Shown here: positions 44,401-54,938 of the stretch, piece by piece
Numbering within the stretch: the first letter of the stretch is position 1
Layout of the letters: each line of letters opens with the position of its first letter
NCBI RefSeq assembly: GCF_020829595.1
Contig: NZ_JAIVFW010000040.1
Span: forward strand, 1 to 64,000
Length of the DNA stretch: 64,000 bases
DNA from: Nostoc sp. CHAB 5844
GTDB taxonomy: Bacteria; Cyanobacteriota; Cyanobacteriia; Cyanobacteriales; Nostocaceae
Direction of reading: 5' to 3'
Position numbers and translations under genes: made by a program
The notes under the pieces: generated by a model
Seen by the model: the letters and a program-made list of their open reading frames with translations, nothing else
Databases searched by the model: none
Told to the model about the DNA's origin: nothing

Positions 44401-47400
44401 CCACCAATTAAACGATCATTACCAGCACCACCACCTAGGATGTCGTTGCCTGCTTTTCCATCAAGGAAGTCATTCCCATCTCCACCAACGAGGTGATCAT
44501 CATTGGGCGTACCGATCAGGGTAAGTGGAGGAGGTGTATCATTTTCTTTGATGGTGAGAATAGCGGTATTTTGAGTGCCAATTGTTGCACCACCTGTAGG
44601 ATTGCTTAAGGTCAGATTAATGGTTTCATCACCTTCATATACAGTGTCGTCAACAATGGGAATTTCAACTGTTTTGCTGGTTTCTCCATCACCAAAGTTC
44701 ACAATTATTGGTGTGCTGTTGTAGTCAGCAGGTGAAGTAGCTGTACCATTGCTGAGTGTGATTGTTGCACTAACTGTTCCCTGGCTTCTACCAGTACGAG
44801 TTATAGTTACAGCAATGATAGGTGTACCGTCTTCCTTAATGCTGTAGGCGGTGGCATTAAACGCTAAGTGTACGTCATCATCAATAATTGTGAGAGTTGC
44901 CGTACTTTGCGTTCCAATGATTGCACCACCACTGGGATTACCTAAAACTAAGTTAATGGTTTCAGCACTTTCAATTAAAGTATCGTCAACAATGGGAATT
45001 TCTACCGTTTTACTGGTTTCTCCATCCGCAAAGCTGACTTCAATATTGGTATTGTCGTAGTCAGCAGTAGCTTCTGCGCTACCGTTGCTGAGGGTAATAG
45101 TAGCTCCTACAACTCCACTGCTACGACCTGTACGAGTAATTGTGACTGTAGTAATTGCTGTACCATCTTCGTTAATGCTGAAGTTGGTTTCACTAAAGGC
45201 AAGCTCAACATCATTATCGGCTATTGTGAGAGTAGCAGTATTTTGCGTACCGATGGTTACATTACCAGTGGGATTGCCTAAAACAAGCTGAATCTTTTCA
45301 GCCGACTCAACTAAATTATCATCAGTGACTGGGATAGTAACCGTTTTGCTGGTTTCTCCATCAGCGAAATCAACTACAATCGGGATGTTATTGTAGTCGC
45401 TACCAGCAATAGCAGTATCTTCGCTGAGGGTGATAGTTGCGCTAACAGTTCCTTGAGTACCTCCTGTACGGGTAATTGTGACAGAGGTAATAGGCGTACC
45501 GTCTTCATTGATGCTAAATTCTGTGGCACTAAATGCTAATACGCTTGGAATTGTGCCACCAACGCTAATGCTTGCTTGAGCAACGGTCGGTACATCTTCA
45601 GTATTCCCAGCATTGTCGCGGACACGACTGTAGAAGGCGTAGGTATGACCTGCTTTACCGACAAATGTGGCTTCGGTAAGTATGGTGTTTTCCAGCCAAT
45701 GTGTAAATGCTCCACCATTATCTGAAACATAGATAGTAAAGCCAGCTAAGGCTGAACCACCTGTGTTGTCATTACCAGTCCAACTTACTAAGAAACTAGT
45801 ATCGTTTGTATTTATTGGTAAGACATTAACGGTGCTAGTAGGTTTAACTGTATCGATGGTATTAAAAATGAGCGGCGTGTCGATAGGTTCGTTAATATCA
45901 AAGATAATGCGTGCTTGAGCATCAATTACTGCACCATTTTCAACATTCGATTTAGTCTTGACCGAGTAGCTAACAAAACCGTCACCTTCCGGTTTGTTGA
46001 CATTAGGTGGTAAAAAGCCAAGTAAGGGGTTGGTTGGCTGTACACCAGTTTTTGGGTCAAGGGAGGTTAGTTCCCAGAAAGCTTGACCAGTAGTAACGTC
46101 AACGCCTGCAACAAAATCTACGTAAATACCTTTAATTTCGGTTAAGTCGAGGCGGGTTTGGTAGAAGGCGCGGTTATCGGGTACATCAATGAAGATGTCG
46201 CCAAAACCAAAATCACCCAAGCGGAAGGTACGGAAGTCGAGGTCGTTATCGAGTTGTTGTGTGACGCGGACAACCTGGGCGGGGGCAGTGGCAAAGACTG
46301 GATCGTTTTCAAAACGGATGGTGTAATTAAGAGGGTCGGTTGTGCTTATCCAGCTTTCTGCACCAAATCCTTGTGGCCCAATAATGTCATTGGGATCATG
46401 GGAAGCGAGGAAGTTAATCAGGCTTTGTCTAGGATCGTGTGGATTATTACCTAATGGTGGGTTATTTCCAGGTATTGGCCCATCATCTGATTGTGGATTA
46501 TTACCTAATGGTGGAGTGGGTGGTTCATTGGGAGGTTCAGAAGGATCTTTAAAGGGATTGTCAATAGAACCTGTCAAGAAATGATTAAGTTTAACAACAT
46601 TAAATCTAGGACGACCATATCCAGCTTGCTGAAGATTCCAACCTAGTCCTAATGCTCTTCCAATGGTAGCTATTTGGTGAGTTGCCTGAGCCAATTTTAC
46701 TGAACTATCTACAGCTTCAGGGTCGTCGCTTAATACACCCTGAATTACTCCTAATCCTACTGTAACAAAGAGTTGCGCCAAACTAGCTACTTCATCTTTA
46801 TACCAATCATCAGAATCAAATGTAGTTCCATCCCATAAGTAAAATTCAATGTCAGCTGTGTAATTTAATTTAGCTGGCTTAGAAGTTGAATTAAGTTGAG
46901 CTTCATCGAATTGGATACTTTTAACCTTAACCCACTGAGTATCTTCTCCTGTTCTACCTATTAAAAATGCTAATTCTCTTGATTCTACAGATTCAAAATA
47001 TTTGGAATAATTGCTGAAGAGTTTTGTCTGATCGAAATAATCAAACTGTCCAATTAACTCTTTGCCCAAATAGATAGAGTCATCGCCCAACTCCATTTTT
47101 GATGCTAATAGTTTTATTGTGCTATTAGCTACTATTTCGGATATTTCTTGATTTAATTCGGCTTTCAAAGCCTTATTGTTTACTACCTTATTCTTAAATT
47201 CTAAAGAATTTTTTACTGCATTAGAAATTATAGTATCTGGAGCTAAATATTGTATTTCGTATGGAGTTTTATAAGGATACGTTTCATGTGGCCAAGAAAC
47301 ATTCTTCCATGCAGACACTGCACCCATGTTCTGGTTCTTAATGCTCTTAGCAATAAATTCATCACCTATTTGGCTATATATGTAGTCCTCATATTGATCT

Positions 47401-50400
47401 GCTCCATCAAAAGGAGGAGGAGGGTCTTCATTATAAGGTTGTCCAACAAAGTATTCTAACGCCTGTGCTGCAATTTCTGCTCCAGTTTCCCTAATATATT
47501 CAGCAGCTTTTAGTATGGTATTTTCCCCAAGTGAATGTAATAATAAGGGGTTGAATGTATAGGCTGCTGTTTGAAAAGAAGAATCGGCTTGATTTTCAAT
47601 TTCGGAAAAAGTATTAGCTAAGTAGAATGAAGAACTAACATCATTTTCTATAACTGAGAATGAATCAGCTATTTCTTGGGAGTTGATAAACTCATTAGTC
47701 ACTGGCAATGTGCTAAGTAAAGCGTTTTCTACTGTAGTAGTGGGTGTTGAATAATTATTAAAATTATTATTACCCCAGGCATATAAAGCAGTATTCTTCC
47801 ACAGTTCAGTTACAGAATGGGTGTAATTGCCAGTATTAGCCAACTCTGTAGCACTTTCCGCCAAACCCTTTTCAAAACTTGTCCACGAACTACCGTACTG
47901 ACTTTGCAATGCTGTAGCCGCCGCCGCCCATTCCGGACTTAAGATATTGCCTCCCAAATAATTAATAAAATCGTTGTAGTTGATTGAGGAATTATCATCT
48001 ACCATCTGCCGAGCCGTGATGATACCCGCTCCCGTTTCCAATGGTGCTGTACCTCGCAAGCGAACTGTACCTGTCTCTCCAGGACGCAGAATACCAGCTG
48101 CTCCTTCATTACTAATTCCTAGCAATGCCATTGAACCAAATTGAGCAATACCATCTCCATCTTGAATGTTTTCAAGTAGAATGTCGGGATTACTATTAAC
48201 AATCACAATTGGAGCAGTAACATCATGTGTTCCACGATTGGCGTAGGACACAATAATGTCGAAGCTACTTCCAATCCACACATCCGATGGAGTTGTAACT
48301 GTAATTAATACATCATCCGGCCGAGCATCGACTACAGAGAATTTATCTTCTAAAACATCGGTAACAACCTCGGCTACAATTTGATTTTCCGTTATTCCAT
48401 CAGCATCGACTTGGGGAACTATTTTAGTAGCTACCTGCGAAACTTTGATATCATAAGTTCCTGCAACAGCTTTAGTCAGGTCAAAAGTAGCAAAAACCTC
48501 AGTAGAATCCTCAAACCAAATATCATCAGCAGTAATTGACTTGCCAGTGCTATCAATCAACTCTACCTTCATATAGGGAGCAAACTTAGCACCGTCAATC
48601 TCTAAAGTAAATTTCCCACCGCGATCGCCTACAGTTTGACCAATTGATGTAATACCAAAGTCAATTGTTTTTGCCTCAATGGTGTAGTTATTTCCAAATC
48701 CCGAAACGCTAGTATTCTCATCTACATTTACATTACTAATCCATTCTGGTGCTTTAGCAGCACGAGCGAGAACATAGTAAGTACCAGCTTCGGTAAAGGG
48801 AACTAAAACTTCCTGATCGGGAGCAATATTTTCAAACCCATAGTCAAACTGAGCCTGCGTGGGCATTTGCTCGTAGCGGATGTACAATTCGTTCAATCCG
48901 TCCTCAGATTGCGAATCAAATTTAATTTGCAGTGTCTCACCCGCAGCAACATCAACTTTGTAATATACTGACTGGCCTTGGAATAAAGTACCATAATGAG
49001 AACCGCCCAATTGCAACGCTTCAACATCAATTGCAACTTTGTCAAGTGAAGCAGTAATATTGTTGTTTTCGTTGCTTTCAGCAATCCAATTGCGGATGTC
49101 ACTACGAACAATTACTTGATAATTGCCGGGTACAACACCTGGCAAGGGAGCCGTCAAGGTTGCCCCATAGTTACCATCAACTGCATACGGGGAAACGCGA
49201 CCTAACAACGTATCATTAATATCCCATTGATTATCCGCAGAGATATAAACTGCGTCATACCAGAAACTACCGAACGGCGTAGTCGTATCAGTAGTAACTG
49301 TATAGCTAATGCTAATATTTTGTCCGGGTACTGCATTAGCAGGGATAGTAATAGCTCCTATCTTCAAATCAATTGGGGTTGCCAAATTGACTTGCATCGA
49401 GTACCCATCATAGTTACGATTGTTGCCTTCACCGCTTCGTTCGTAGATATTATTGCCCGCATCGGTAGCAACAAATACGTAAAACGGGCCAGACAATCCA
49501 TCGGGGATTTTAAATAATTGATTTTGTGTATAAGACTCACCCGTTTTTAAATCGCCTACATGGTAACGATAGTCAAGGTAAATATCATCGTTGCGATCAA
49601 AGTTTTGGTCACGGGATAAATAAACTGCATCGTACCAAGAACGGTAGCCAGTATCAGCACCAGTATTTTTGACAGTCCAACTGAGGTTGAATAACTGGCC
49701 ACCAACCCCAAAAATTGGTGCATCAACACTTTCAACTATCAAATCAGGAACTGCACCAAGGCTAATTGTAGTCTTAGTGGTAGTTGCTTTATCGTTATTA
49801 TCTTCAAGTGGAGTTTCTAGAACTTGGTTGTCGTAGCTATAATTAATTGCACTCTTATCCGTGCGGACAATGATATGATAGTCGCCCTGGAGGTCGATTG
49901 GGACGTTGAAAGTCCCTGAAGCATGATAATCGGCTTGAGCATCAAGCCAACCTGAACGGAAAATTTGCCCTAAGAAAATATCTTGTGCTTCGTTGAACTG
50001 GGTATCAGCAGACAGATAAACGCTATCATACCAAGAATAAGCATTTGTGCGACCGCTACCAAAGTTTTTCACTGTCCAATCAACTGTCAGTTTGTCTCCA
50101 GAAACTACCGCAGTCTGGGCATTAACTTCTGTTACTTGTAAATCGGGAGTTTGACGACTAATAGTAACCAAATGTGATGTTGAATTATTCTCTTCTGCAC
50201 TTGCTTCGTAAACTTGATTATCTGCATCAGTAACAACAAATAAACGATACTGACCAGCTAAGTTGAAGGGAATATAAGTAAGTTTACTGTATGAATATGA
50301 ATCGCCTGGATTTAATAATCCGTTAGTGTAAGCCCCGTCAATTAAGCTCAATGTACTACTATGATGAAAAGTATCTAAAAGAATGTCGTCTTCATTACCC

Positions 50401-53400
50401 AATTGAGCATCAATAGATGCAATTATCCTATCAGTCCAAGCTTGAACCGCAGTATCACCTGTTCCCTGGTTTCTAACAGTCCATTTAACTAGTGTTGCTT
50501 TACCCGCTTCAATATTATCGGTAACATCTAATGCAGAAACAATTAAATCGGCTGGTTTGGAAGTAATTATAATGGGAGTCGCATCAAAATTTAGGTTATT
50601 GCCGTTGTTAACTTCAAAAACTTGATTACCTTTATCGGTGACAACGAAGGCATAGTAAGTACCGCTAATGCCATTGGGAAGCGTCAAGGTTGCAGAATTA
50701 TTGTAAACTTCCCCAATATCTAAGAAACCGTAGCGAGTTACTTCACCAATAAAAGTATCTGTTTCGGGGTCAAAATTGGTATCTGTTGATAGATAAAAAG
50801 CATCTGTCCAAGCATAGTTAGGAGTAGCTGCAACTCCGTTATTCACTGCACGGTAATTAATTGTTATGGTGTGGCTGGCAGTAGCTTCGAGTGGTGCATC
50901 TACTGATTCAACTTCTAAATCAGGAGTTACAAGGGTTACATTAGTTGGTTGGTTTGACCGAGCAACATTATTTGCATCGTATGCTAATTCTAAAACTTGT
51001 CTGCCTGCATCTATGTTGACGAAGAAGTAATAATCTCCACTGGCATCAACTGGCAATTTCGCATCAAAACTTCCTAAATAAGTTTGGTTAGTATCAAGCT
51101 GTCCATAGTGATACCTTATACCTAAGTATGTATCACTGCCATCAAGTACATCGTCTTGAGACATATATACTTCATCGTACCAAGATGCTTGGGTTGTTTT
51201 GGCATTATTATTAATTACTGTCCAGTTGATAGTGATAGGCTGACCGGAGAATGCACTTGAAGAAGCAGTAACAACAGTTGGTTGTAAGTCAGGTGGTGGG
51301 GTTAATTCAACTCGTCTTTCAACGCTTGCTTTATAGTTGTCGTCTTCGCTTTGATATTCATAAACAAGACCACTGTTATTGAAGCGATTATAGTCAGTTT
51401 TAACAATAAAGCGATAATTACCGTCAATTCCGTTAGGCAAAGTAACTTTTAGGCTACTGTTATAACTTTCTTCAGCATTTAAATAACTAAAATTTTCAAC
51501 ACTTCCTAAGAAAATATCGCTGTCATCATAATTATCATCTTCTGACAACCAGACTGCATCATACCAAACTGGAGCGCTAGTTGCACCATTACCTATATTT
51601 GTAACAGTCCACTCAACCAAAGTTTCTTGTCCAGAAAATACGGTTGCAGGTGCTGAAACTTCCGATACTGTTAAATTAGGAAAATCTCTCAGACGAACGT
51701 TAATAGACTTGCTAGAGATATTAGCATTATCATTTTTATTTTTGTGTTCGTAAATATAACCTTCAGGGTCTGTTTGAATAACTACCCAACGTTCCCCGCT
51801 TAAATCAATCGGTAAATCAATTACTTTTCGGCGTTCAATTAATTTACCAGCTTCAATTGTTCCTTCAAATTGAAAGTAATCAAAATAAGAATCATCGCCA
51901 ATTTGAGAGTCATCTGATAAGTAAATATAGTCGTTCCAAGTTCCAACTACATCAGCATTACCTTGATTTCTAACAGTCCAGACAATTTCAATTTGTTGTC
52001 CTGATAATCCTTCAACTGGGACTGACACGCTGCTAACAACTAAGTCAGGTAATGGTGGTAATGTAATTGAAACTGGTTGAGATTTAATATTGTTTGTAAA
52101 ATTGCCATCTTTTTGGGTTTCAAACGCATCTGTTTGAACAATAATCTGATACTGTCCAATATCTAATTGGGGTAGCAATGGCAATGTTAGCGTTATATTC
52201 TTGGTATAACTGCCATTGGTATCGAAGTCGGACTGGCTGTTGTCTAAGGAAGTAAATAAAAGAATATCATCAAAGCTACTAATCTTATTATCTTTGGACA
52301 ACCAAATACGGTCTGTCCAAGTTCCATCAATCCCTGGTTTCCCAATATTTTTAACATTCCACGAAATATCAATTTCTTGACCGAAGACAGGGTTATTTGA
52401 TGTATTAACTGATGTGACTATCAAGTCTGGGTATACCTGGCTCCAGTCAATTTCTACTGCTTTAACGTTATTTTCTCTGTCTGTTTCGTATGGAACGTTA
52501 TTTTTATTACTAATAAATAACAGATAACGAGGAACTCTCCAAGAAATATCTTGATCTGTTATTGTAATCTCTTCTGTAAAAGTATATTCTCCACCATTTG
52601 AAGCAACTCTGCTTTTAGGCTCTCTAGCAAACTGATCGATAAACCTATCGCTATAATCAAACTTATCATCATTGGATAGATAAATTTCATCGTACCAGTT
52701 AGAGTAATATCCAGAATTATTGGGAGCTACAGCATCAACTTCACCTTGGTTAACAACAGTCCAAGAAACATTTATCGGTTGATTTAGTAAAGGGAAACTA
52801 TCAATACTAGCCTGCGTTACCTTTAAATCTGGTGTAAGTAACTTAAATGGTAAAACTAGATTATTATTATTTCTATCGCTATCGTATTCTTGTTGTTCTT
52901 GATCGGTAACTAATATTAACCAAAGGTCTTTTCCTACTAAATTTGTATCCCAACGACTGCTGAATCTTAAACCATTGTATGAATTAGTATAACTTTCTCC
53001 TGGTGCTAGAACAGTTTTATTATTGTTATTTATATAACCACTGTTAATTACAGAATCATCATCATCTAAATAATCATTATTAGTTGATAAATAAATATAG
53101 TCATACAAAGGTTGAGGATACCCAGCATCAACATTACCTATGTTAGTAACTGTCCACCTAACACCAAAATTCTCATCTAAAATTGGTTGTCCAATAATAT
53201 TTGCGCTAGTTAATTGCAAATTTGGTATACCCACACCAAGGGTATAATTTCCTGACTTATGTTCATATGTAGTGCTAACTCGCGCTATATATTCTTTGTT
53301 AGCTTCAGGAGTAAAAGTTAAGGTGGCAAATTCCTCGCCATATCCATACCCACGAGGTATATTAATAGGCTGTAGTGTATCTGCATCAAGCAGTTCTATA

Positions 53401-53939
53401 TTCCCTTCAAAGTCGTCAGAAGATACATAAATTTTAACAGGCTGACCAATAGTTAAATCTTTTAGTTGATAATCATCACTAAAGCTTTCTGTATTAGGAC
53501 TATAAAAATCACCTTCACTTAATTCATGAGAAATTCTACCACCGTTTGCTGAAATTTCAGGTAATTTTGTTACATCAGTAGCTTTAAGAGTATAATCTCC
53601 TACTGCTCCAACCTCATAACTAGTAACCCTTATTATATAATTAGTTTCTGGTTGAGGTATAAAACTTATATATGAATATGAATTATCATTAACTTCATAG
53701 TAATCATTTTCGGCAATAATCTCTTGAGTATCTGCGTTGATAACTTGCAAGTACGTATTAAAGGTATTTGAAGTTAGCTGAAGGATAACAGGTTTACCGC
53801 TAGTAAAATCAATCAACTGGTAATCATCGCTAAAACAGCCTAAGCGTATTAGATTATTAGAATCACTTGCACTTAAGCTATCATTTACTTCGCCAGTAGC
53901 AGCTGAAATTGTAGGTAATGTCATATAATCATTAGGCAT
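41457..53939 (-). CDS. Giant secreted CARDB/Calx-beta/RTX protein
   Basis: 4160 residues. In order: two PPC-like beta domains (about 1-235), eleven CARDB-type repeats (about 240-1500; each has a WTVxNxG core and a WYDxVYLSxD end), Ig-like regions, a less repetitive part (about 2000-2450), a Pro-rich linker (NEPPTPPLGNNP), an adhesin-type DPNDIIGPQGFG domain (about 2500), an Fn3-like domain, three Calx-beta domains (about 2795-3130), then nine RTX modules of about 90-95 residues with GGxGNDxLxGG calcium-binding turns and GTGNALNN strands. The C-terminus (FGVVQIATLSNKPL) is typical for type I secretion. No N-terminal signal. Likely a surface or matrix protein. Confidence 0.9.
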   Translation of the reverse strand: MPNDYMTLPTISAATGEVNDSLSASDSNNLIRLGCFSDDYQLIDFTSGKPVILQLTSNTFNTYLQVINADTQEIIAENDYYEVNDNSYSYISFIPQPETNYIIRVTSYEVGAVGDYTLKATDVTKLPEISANGGRISHELSEGDFYSPNTESFSDDYQLKDLTIGQPVKIYVSSDDFEGNIELLDADTLQPINIPRGYGYGEEFATLTFTPEANKEYIARVSTTYEHKSGNYTLGVGIPNLQLTSANIIGQPILDENFGVRWTVTNIGNVDAGYPQPLYDYIYLSTNNDYLDDDDSVINSGYINNNNKTVLAPGESYTNSYNGLRFSSRWDTNLVGKDLWLILVTDQEQQEYDSDRNNNNLVLPFKLLTPDLKVTQASIDSFPLLNQPINVSWTVVNQGEVDAVAPNNSGYYSNWYDEIYLSNDDKFDYSDRFIDQFAREPKSRVASNGGEYTFTEEITITDQDISWRVPRYLLFISNKNNVPYETDRENNVKAVEIDWSQVYPDLIVTSVNTSNNPVFGQEIDISWNVKNIGKPGIDGTWTDRIWLSKDNKISSFDDILLFTSLDNSQSDFDTNGSYTKNITLTLPLLPQLDIGQYQIIVQTDAFETQKDGNFTNNIKSQPVSITLPPLPDLVVSSVSVPVEGLSGQQIEIVWTVRNQGNADVVGTWNDYIYLSDDSQIGDDSYFDYFQFEGTIEAGKLIERRKVIDLPIDLSGERWVVIQTDPEGYIYEHKNKNDNANISSKSINVRLRDFPNLTVSEVSAPATVFSGQETLVEWTVTNIGNGATSAPVWYDAVWLSEDDNYDDSDIFLGSVENFSYLNAEESYNSSLKVTLPNGIDGNYRFIVKTDYNRFNNSGLVYEYQSEDDNYKASVERRVELTPPPDLQPTVVTASSSAFSGQPITINWTVINNNAKTTQASWYDEVYMSQDDVLDGSDTYLGIRYHYGQLDTNQTYLGSFDAKLPVDASGDYYFFVNIDAGRQVLELAYDANNVARSNQPTNVTLVTPDLEVESVDAPLEATASHTITINYRAVNNGVAATPNYAWTDAFYLSTDTNFDPETDTFIGEVTRYGFLDIGEVYNNSATLTLPNGISGTYYAFVVTDKGNQVFEVNNGNNLNFDATPIIITSKPADLIVSALDVTDNIEAGKATLVKWTVRNQGTGDTAVQAWTDRIIASIDAQLGNEDDILLDTFHHSSTLSLIDGAYTNGLLNPGDSYSYSKLTYIPFNLAGQYRLFVVTDADNQVYEASAEENNSTSHLVTISRQTPDLQVTEVNAQTAVVSGDKLTVDWTVKNFGSGRTNAYSWYDSVYLSADTQFNEAQDIFLGQIFRSGWLDAQADYHASGTFNVPIDLQGDYHIIVRTDKSAINYSYDNQVLETPLEDNNDKATTTKTTISLGAVPDLIVESVDAPIFGVGGQLFNLSWTVKNTGADTGYRSWYDAVYLSRDQNFDRNDDIYLDYRYHVGDLKTGESYTQNQLFKIPDGLSGPFYVFVATDAGNNIYERSGEGNNRNYDGYSMQVNLATPIDLKIGAITIPANAVPGQNISISYTVTTDTTTPFGSFWYDAVYISADNQWDINDTLLGRVSPYAVDGNYGATLTAPLPGVVPGNYQVIVRSDIRNWIAESNENNNITASLDKVAIDVEALQLGGSHYGTLFQGQSVYYKVDVAAGETLQIKFDSQSEDGLNELYIRYEQMPTQAQFDYGFENIAPDQEVLVPFTEAGTYYVLARAAKAPEWISNVNVDENTSVSGFGNNYTIEAKTIDFGITSIGQTVGDRGGKFTLEIDGAKFAPYMKVELIDSTGKSITADDIWFEDSTEVFATFDLTKAVAGTYDIKVSQVATKIVPQVDADGITENQIVAEVVTDVLEDKFSVVDARPDDVLITVTTPSDVWIGSSFDIIVSYANRGTHDVTAPIVIVNSNPDILLENIQDGDGIAQFGSMALLGISNEGAAGILRPGETGTVRLRGTAPLETGAGIITARQMVDDNSSINYNDFINYLGGNILSPEWAAAATALQSQYGSSWTSFEKGLAESATELANTGNYTHSVTELWKNTALYAWGNNNFNNYSTPTTTVENALLSTLPVTNEFINSQEIADSFSVIENDVSSSFYLANTFSEIENQADSSFQTAAYTFNPLLLHSLGENTILKAAEYIRETGAEIAAQALEYFVGQPYNEDPPPPFDGADQYEDYIYSQIGDEFIAKSIKNQNMGAVSAWKNVSWPHETYPYKTPYEIQYLAPDTIISNAVKNSLEFKNKVVNNKALKAELNQEISEIVANSTIKLLASKMELGDDSIYLGKELIGQFDYFDQTKLFSNYSKYFESVESRELAFLIGRTGEDTQWVKVKSIQFDEAQLNSTSKPAKLNYTADIEFYLWDGTTFDSDDWYKDEVASLAQLFVTVGLGVIQGVLSDDPEAVDSSVKLAQATHQIATIGRALGLGWNLQQAGYGRPRFNVVKLNHFLTGSIDNPFKDPSEPPNEPPTPPLGNNPQSDDGPIPGNNPPLGNNPHDPRQSLINFLASHDPNDIIGPQGFGAESWISTTDPLNYTIRFENDPVFATAPAQVVRVTQQLDNDLDFRTFRLGDFGFGDIFIDVPDNRAFYQTRLDLTEIKGIYVDFVAGVDVTTGQAFWELTSLDPKTGVQPTNPLLGFLPPNVNKPEGDGFVSYSVKTKSNVENGAVIDAQARIIFDINEPIDTPLIFNTIDTVKPTSTVNVLPINTNDTSFLVSWTGNDNTGGSALAGFTIYVSDNGGAFTHWLENTILTEATFVGKAGHTYAFYSRVRDNAGNTEDVPTVAQASISVGGTIPSVLAFSATEFSINEDGTPITSVTITRTGGTQGTVSATITLSEDTAIAGSDYNNIPIVVDFADGETSKTVTIPVTDDNLVESAEKIQLVLGNPTGNVTIGTQNTATLTIADNDVELAFSETNFSINEDGTAITTVTITRTGRSSGVVGATITLSNGSAEATADYDNTNIEVSFADGETSKTVEIPIVDDTLIESAETINLVLGNPSGGAIIGTQSTATLTIIDDDVHLAFNATAYSIKEDGTPIIAVTITRTGRSQGTVSATITLSNGTATSPADYNSTPIIVNFGDGETSKTVEIPIVDDTVYEGDETINLTLSNPTGGATIGTQNTAILTIKENDTPPPLTLIGTPNDDHLVGGDGNDFLDGKAGNDILGGGAGNDRLIGGTGNDTLDGGVGNDILDGGAGDDTYIVDSAADTIIENANSGTDTVRAAIDFSIAGLVNLENLVLVDNAITATGNSLSNSIIGNTQDNILTGGSGNDSLDGGTGNDTLIGGVGNDTYTVDSSGDIIVENSNEGFDTVNANFDYSLAAVANVEQLILLGNAVSGIGNALNNALYGNSRDNILKGGDGSDVLSGGAGNDTLIGGAGDDTYYVDNANDTVVEDANSGTDRVYASVDYSLADVANVENLSLTGSAVRGTGNALNNSLYGNNLDNILVGGDGNDTLSGGAGNDTLIGGAGSDVYYVDSANDIVVEDVNSGTDAISASVDYSLANVANVENLSLAGNAVRGTGNALNNSLYGNSLNNILVGGDGNDSLDGALGSDILDGGLGNDTYIVNNTGDTIIEQANAGTDTVQASISWVLGDNVENLTLTGSSTISGTGNALNNTITGNAANNTLFGGEGNDTLNGGTGSDVLDGGMGNDTYIVDRVSDTIVEADNAGIDTVRSSISWVLGDNLENLTLTLTGSSTISGTGNALNNTIITSSANSNLFGLEGNDTLTGGSGSDLLDGGTGNDTLIGGSGNDIYTVDSSGDIIVENSNEGTDTVNATVDYSLAAVANVENLVLVGNAVSGVGNALNNSLTGNTLNNILEGGAGNDILNGGAGNDILIGGAGNDIYYVDSANDTVIEDANSGTDTVYTSVDYSLASIANVETLYLTDNAVRGTGNALNNSLYGNNLDNILAGGDGNDYLSGGLGSDTLDGGLGNDTYIVDNTGDTIIEQANAGTDTVQASISWVLGDNLENLTLTGSSTISGTGNALNNTIVANSKGSSLFGLEGNDTLTGSSGNDILDGGVGNDILTGGSGNDILTGNFGNDTLTGGSGADIFVLNHPNHGLDTITDFSVVDDTLQVSAADFGGGLTAGSVITNDQIRIGSGISTANNASQRFIYNTSTGALFFDADGHQSGFGVVQIATLSNKPLISGNDLSVV

Positions 53940-54938
53940 ATGCTTCTCCGAGATACTTTAAAAGTTCAAAAAGTTACGAGTCAAAAATGCTAAATCCTAA
54001 AAATTAGAAAGATTTAAGCTGTACTGATTTCATTAATTAGATAAATAATTTTTAAATTCTGGTGGATACATAGTCTCAATATTTAACTCTATAGTTGGCG
54101 TAAACTTTTATAGTCATCAGCTGATTTAAGATGAAAATTTTAATTACTATTCTTTAGAATTTTATCTAATAAATAACAACCAACTAAAACAAAATAAAAT
54201 ATCAGTTAAAATTCCATGTTTATGTTCTAATACCATTTCACCAAATAAAAGTTACAAATAATTTCTCCTTTGACTCTTCTATACCTTTTTATCTTTGCGG
54301 CTTTTATGTATTAACTGTAAAGTGAAACACTATAAGCTAAATACTAAATATCTGAACTGTTTAAGTAGTTTAGGTATAAATAAAGTTAAACTTATTATTT
54401 GCTTTCATTCCTGTTTTAAAGCACTAAAATTTAGGTTTAGTGTTTTAACTTATTTTGCATTAATAAGTTATTCAAATACCTCGCAGACTCTTTATGACGT
54501 AGTAAATTGATTAACCTCGTTCATTTAAAAATACTTACTCAGTATTAACTTTTAGATTGCTCTTGTTTTCAAAAAAAAAGAACTTGGCTAATAAAATAAA
54601 CTTATGTTTTATATAAACACTAAATAACCTATTAAATAGCCTTCTTATAACTCTATTTATACACGCTTTATTGAGGTTTGCGCTTGCGAATTTTTACGCA
54701 AAGTTACTTATATACTTACTTAAGTAGCATTCAACTAAATCTTTAAAATATTATAAAGTATTTCAAATAATTGATAAAATTTTAACTGTATTGACTTTGC
54801 TATCAATTTTATATATTGAGACAGATATTAAACATATATTCTTAGTATATATTTAGTAACAATTTAAATAATAAGTTAATTTGAGATAAATAATTGTTAA
54901 TATATGTAGATTCTATAAATTAGCTCTTAAATAAATAT
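53940..54938. other. 999-bp AT-rich intergenic region, no gene seen
   Basis: Between the giant gene and a divergent glycosyltransferase. Very AT-rich with no convincing reading frame, no long repeat and no RNA gene recognised. It must hold the promoters of both genes. Confidence 0.5.

Noticed and set aside
41758-45291. Numerous plus-strand frames rich in Pro, Ser and Leu
   Set aside because: Antisense shadows of the repetitive RTX and Calx-beta region of the giant gene.
54295-54510. 71-residue frame upstream of the glycosyltransferase
   Set aside because: AT-driven composition, no ribosome binding site and no motif.
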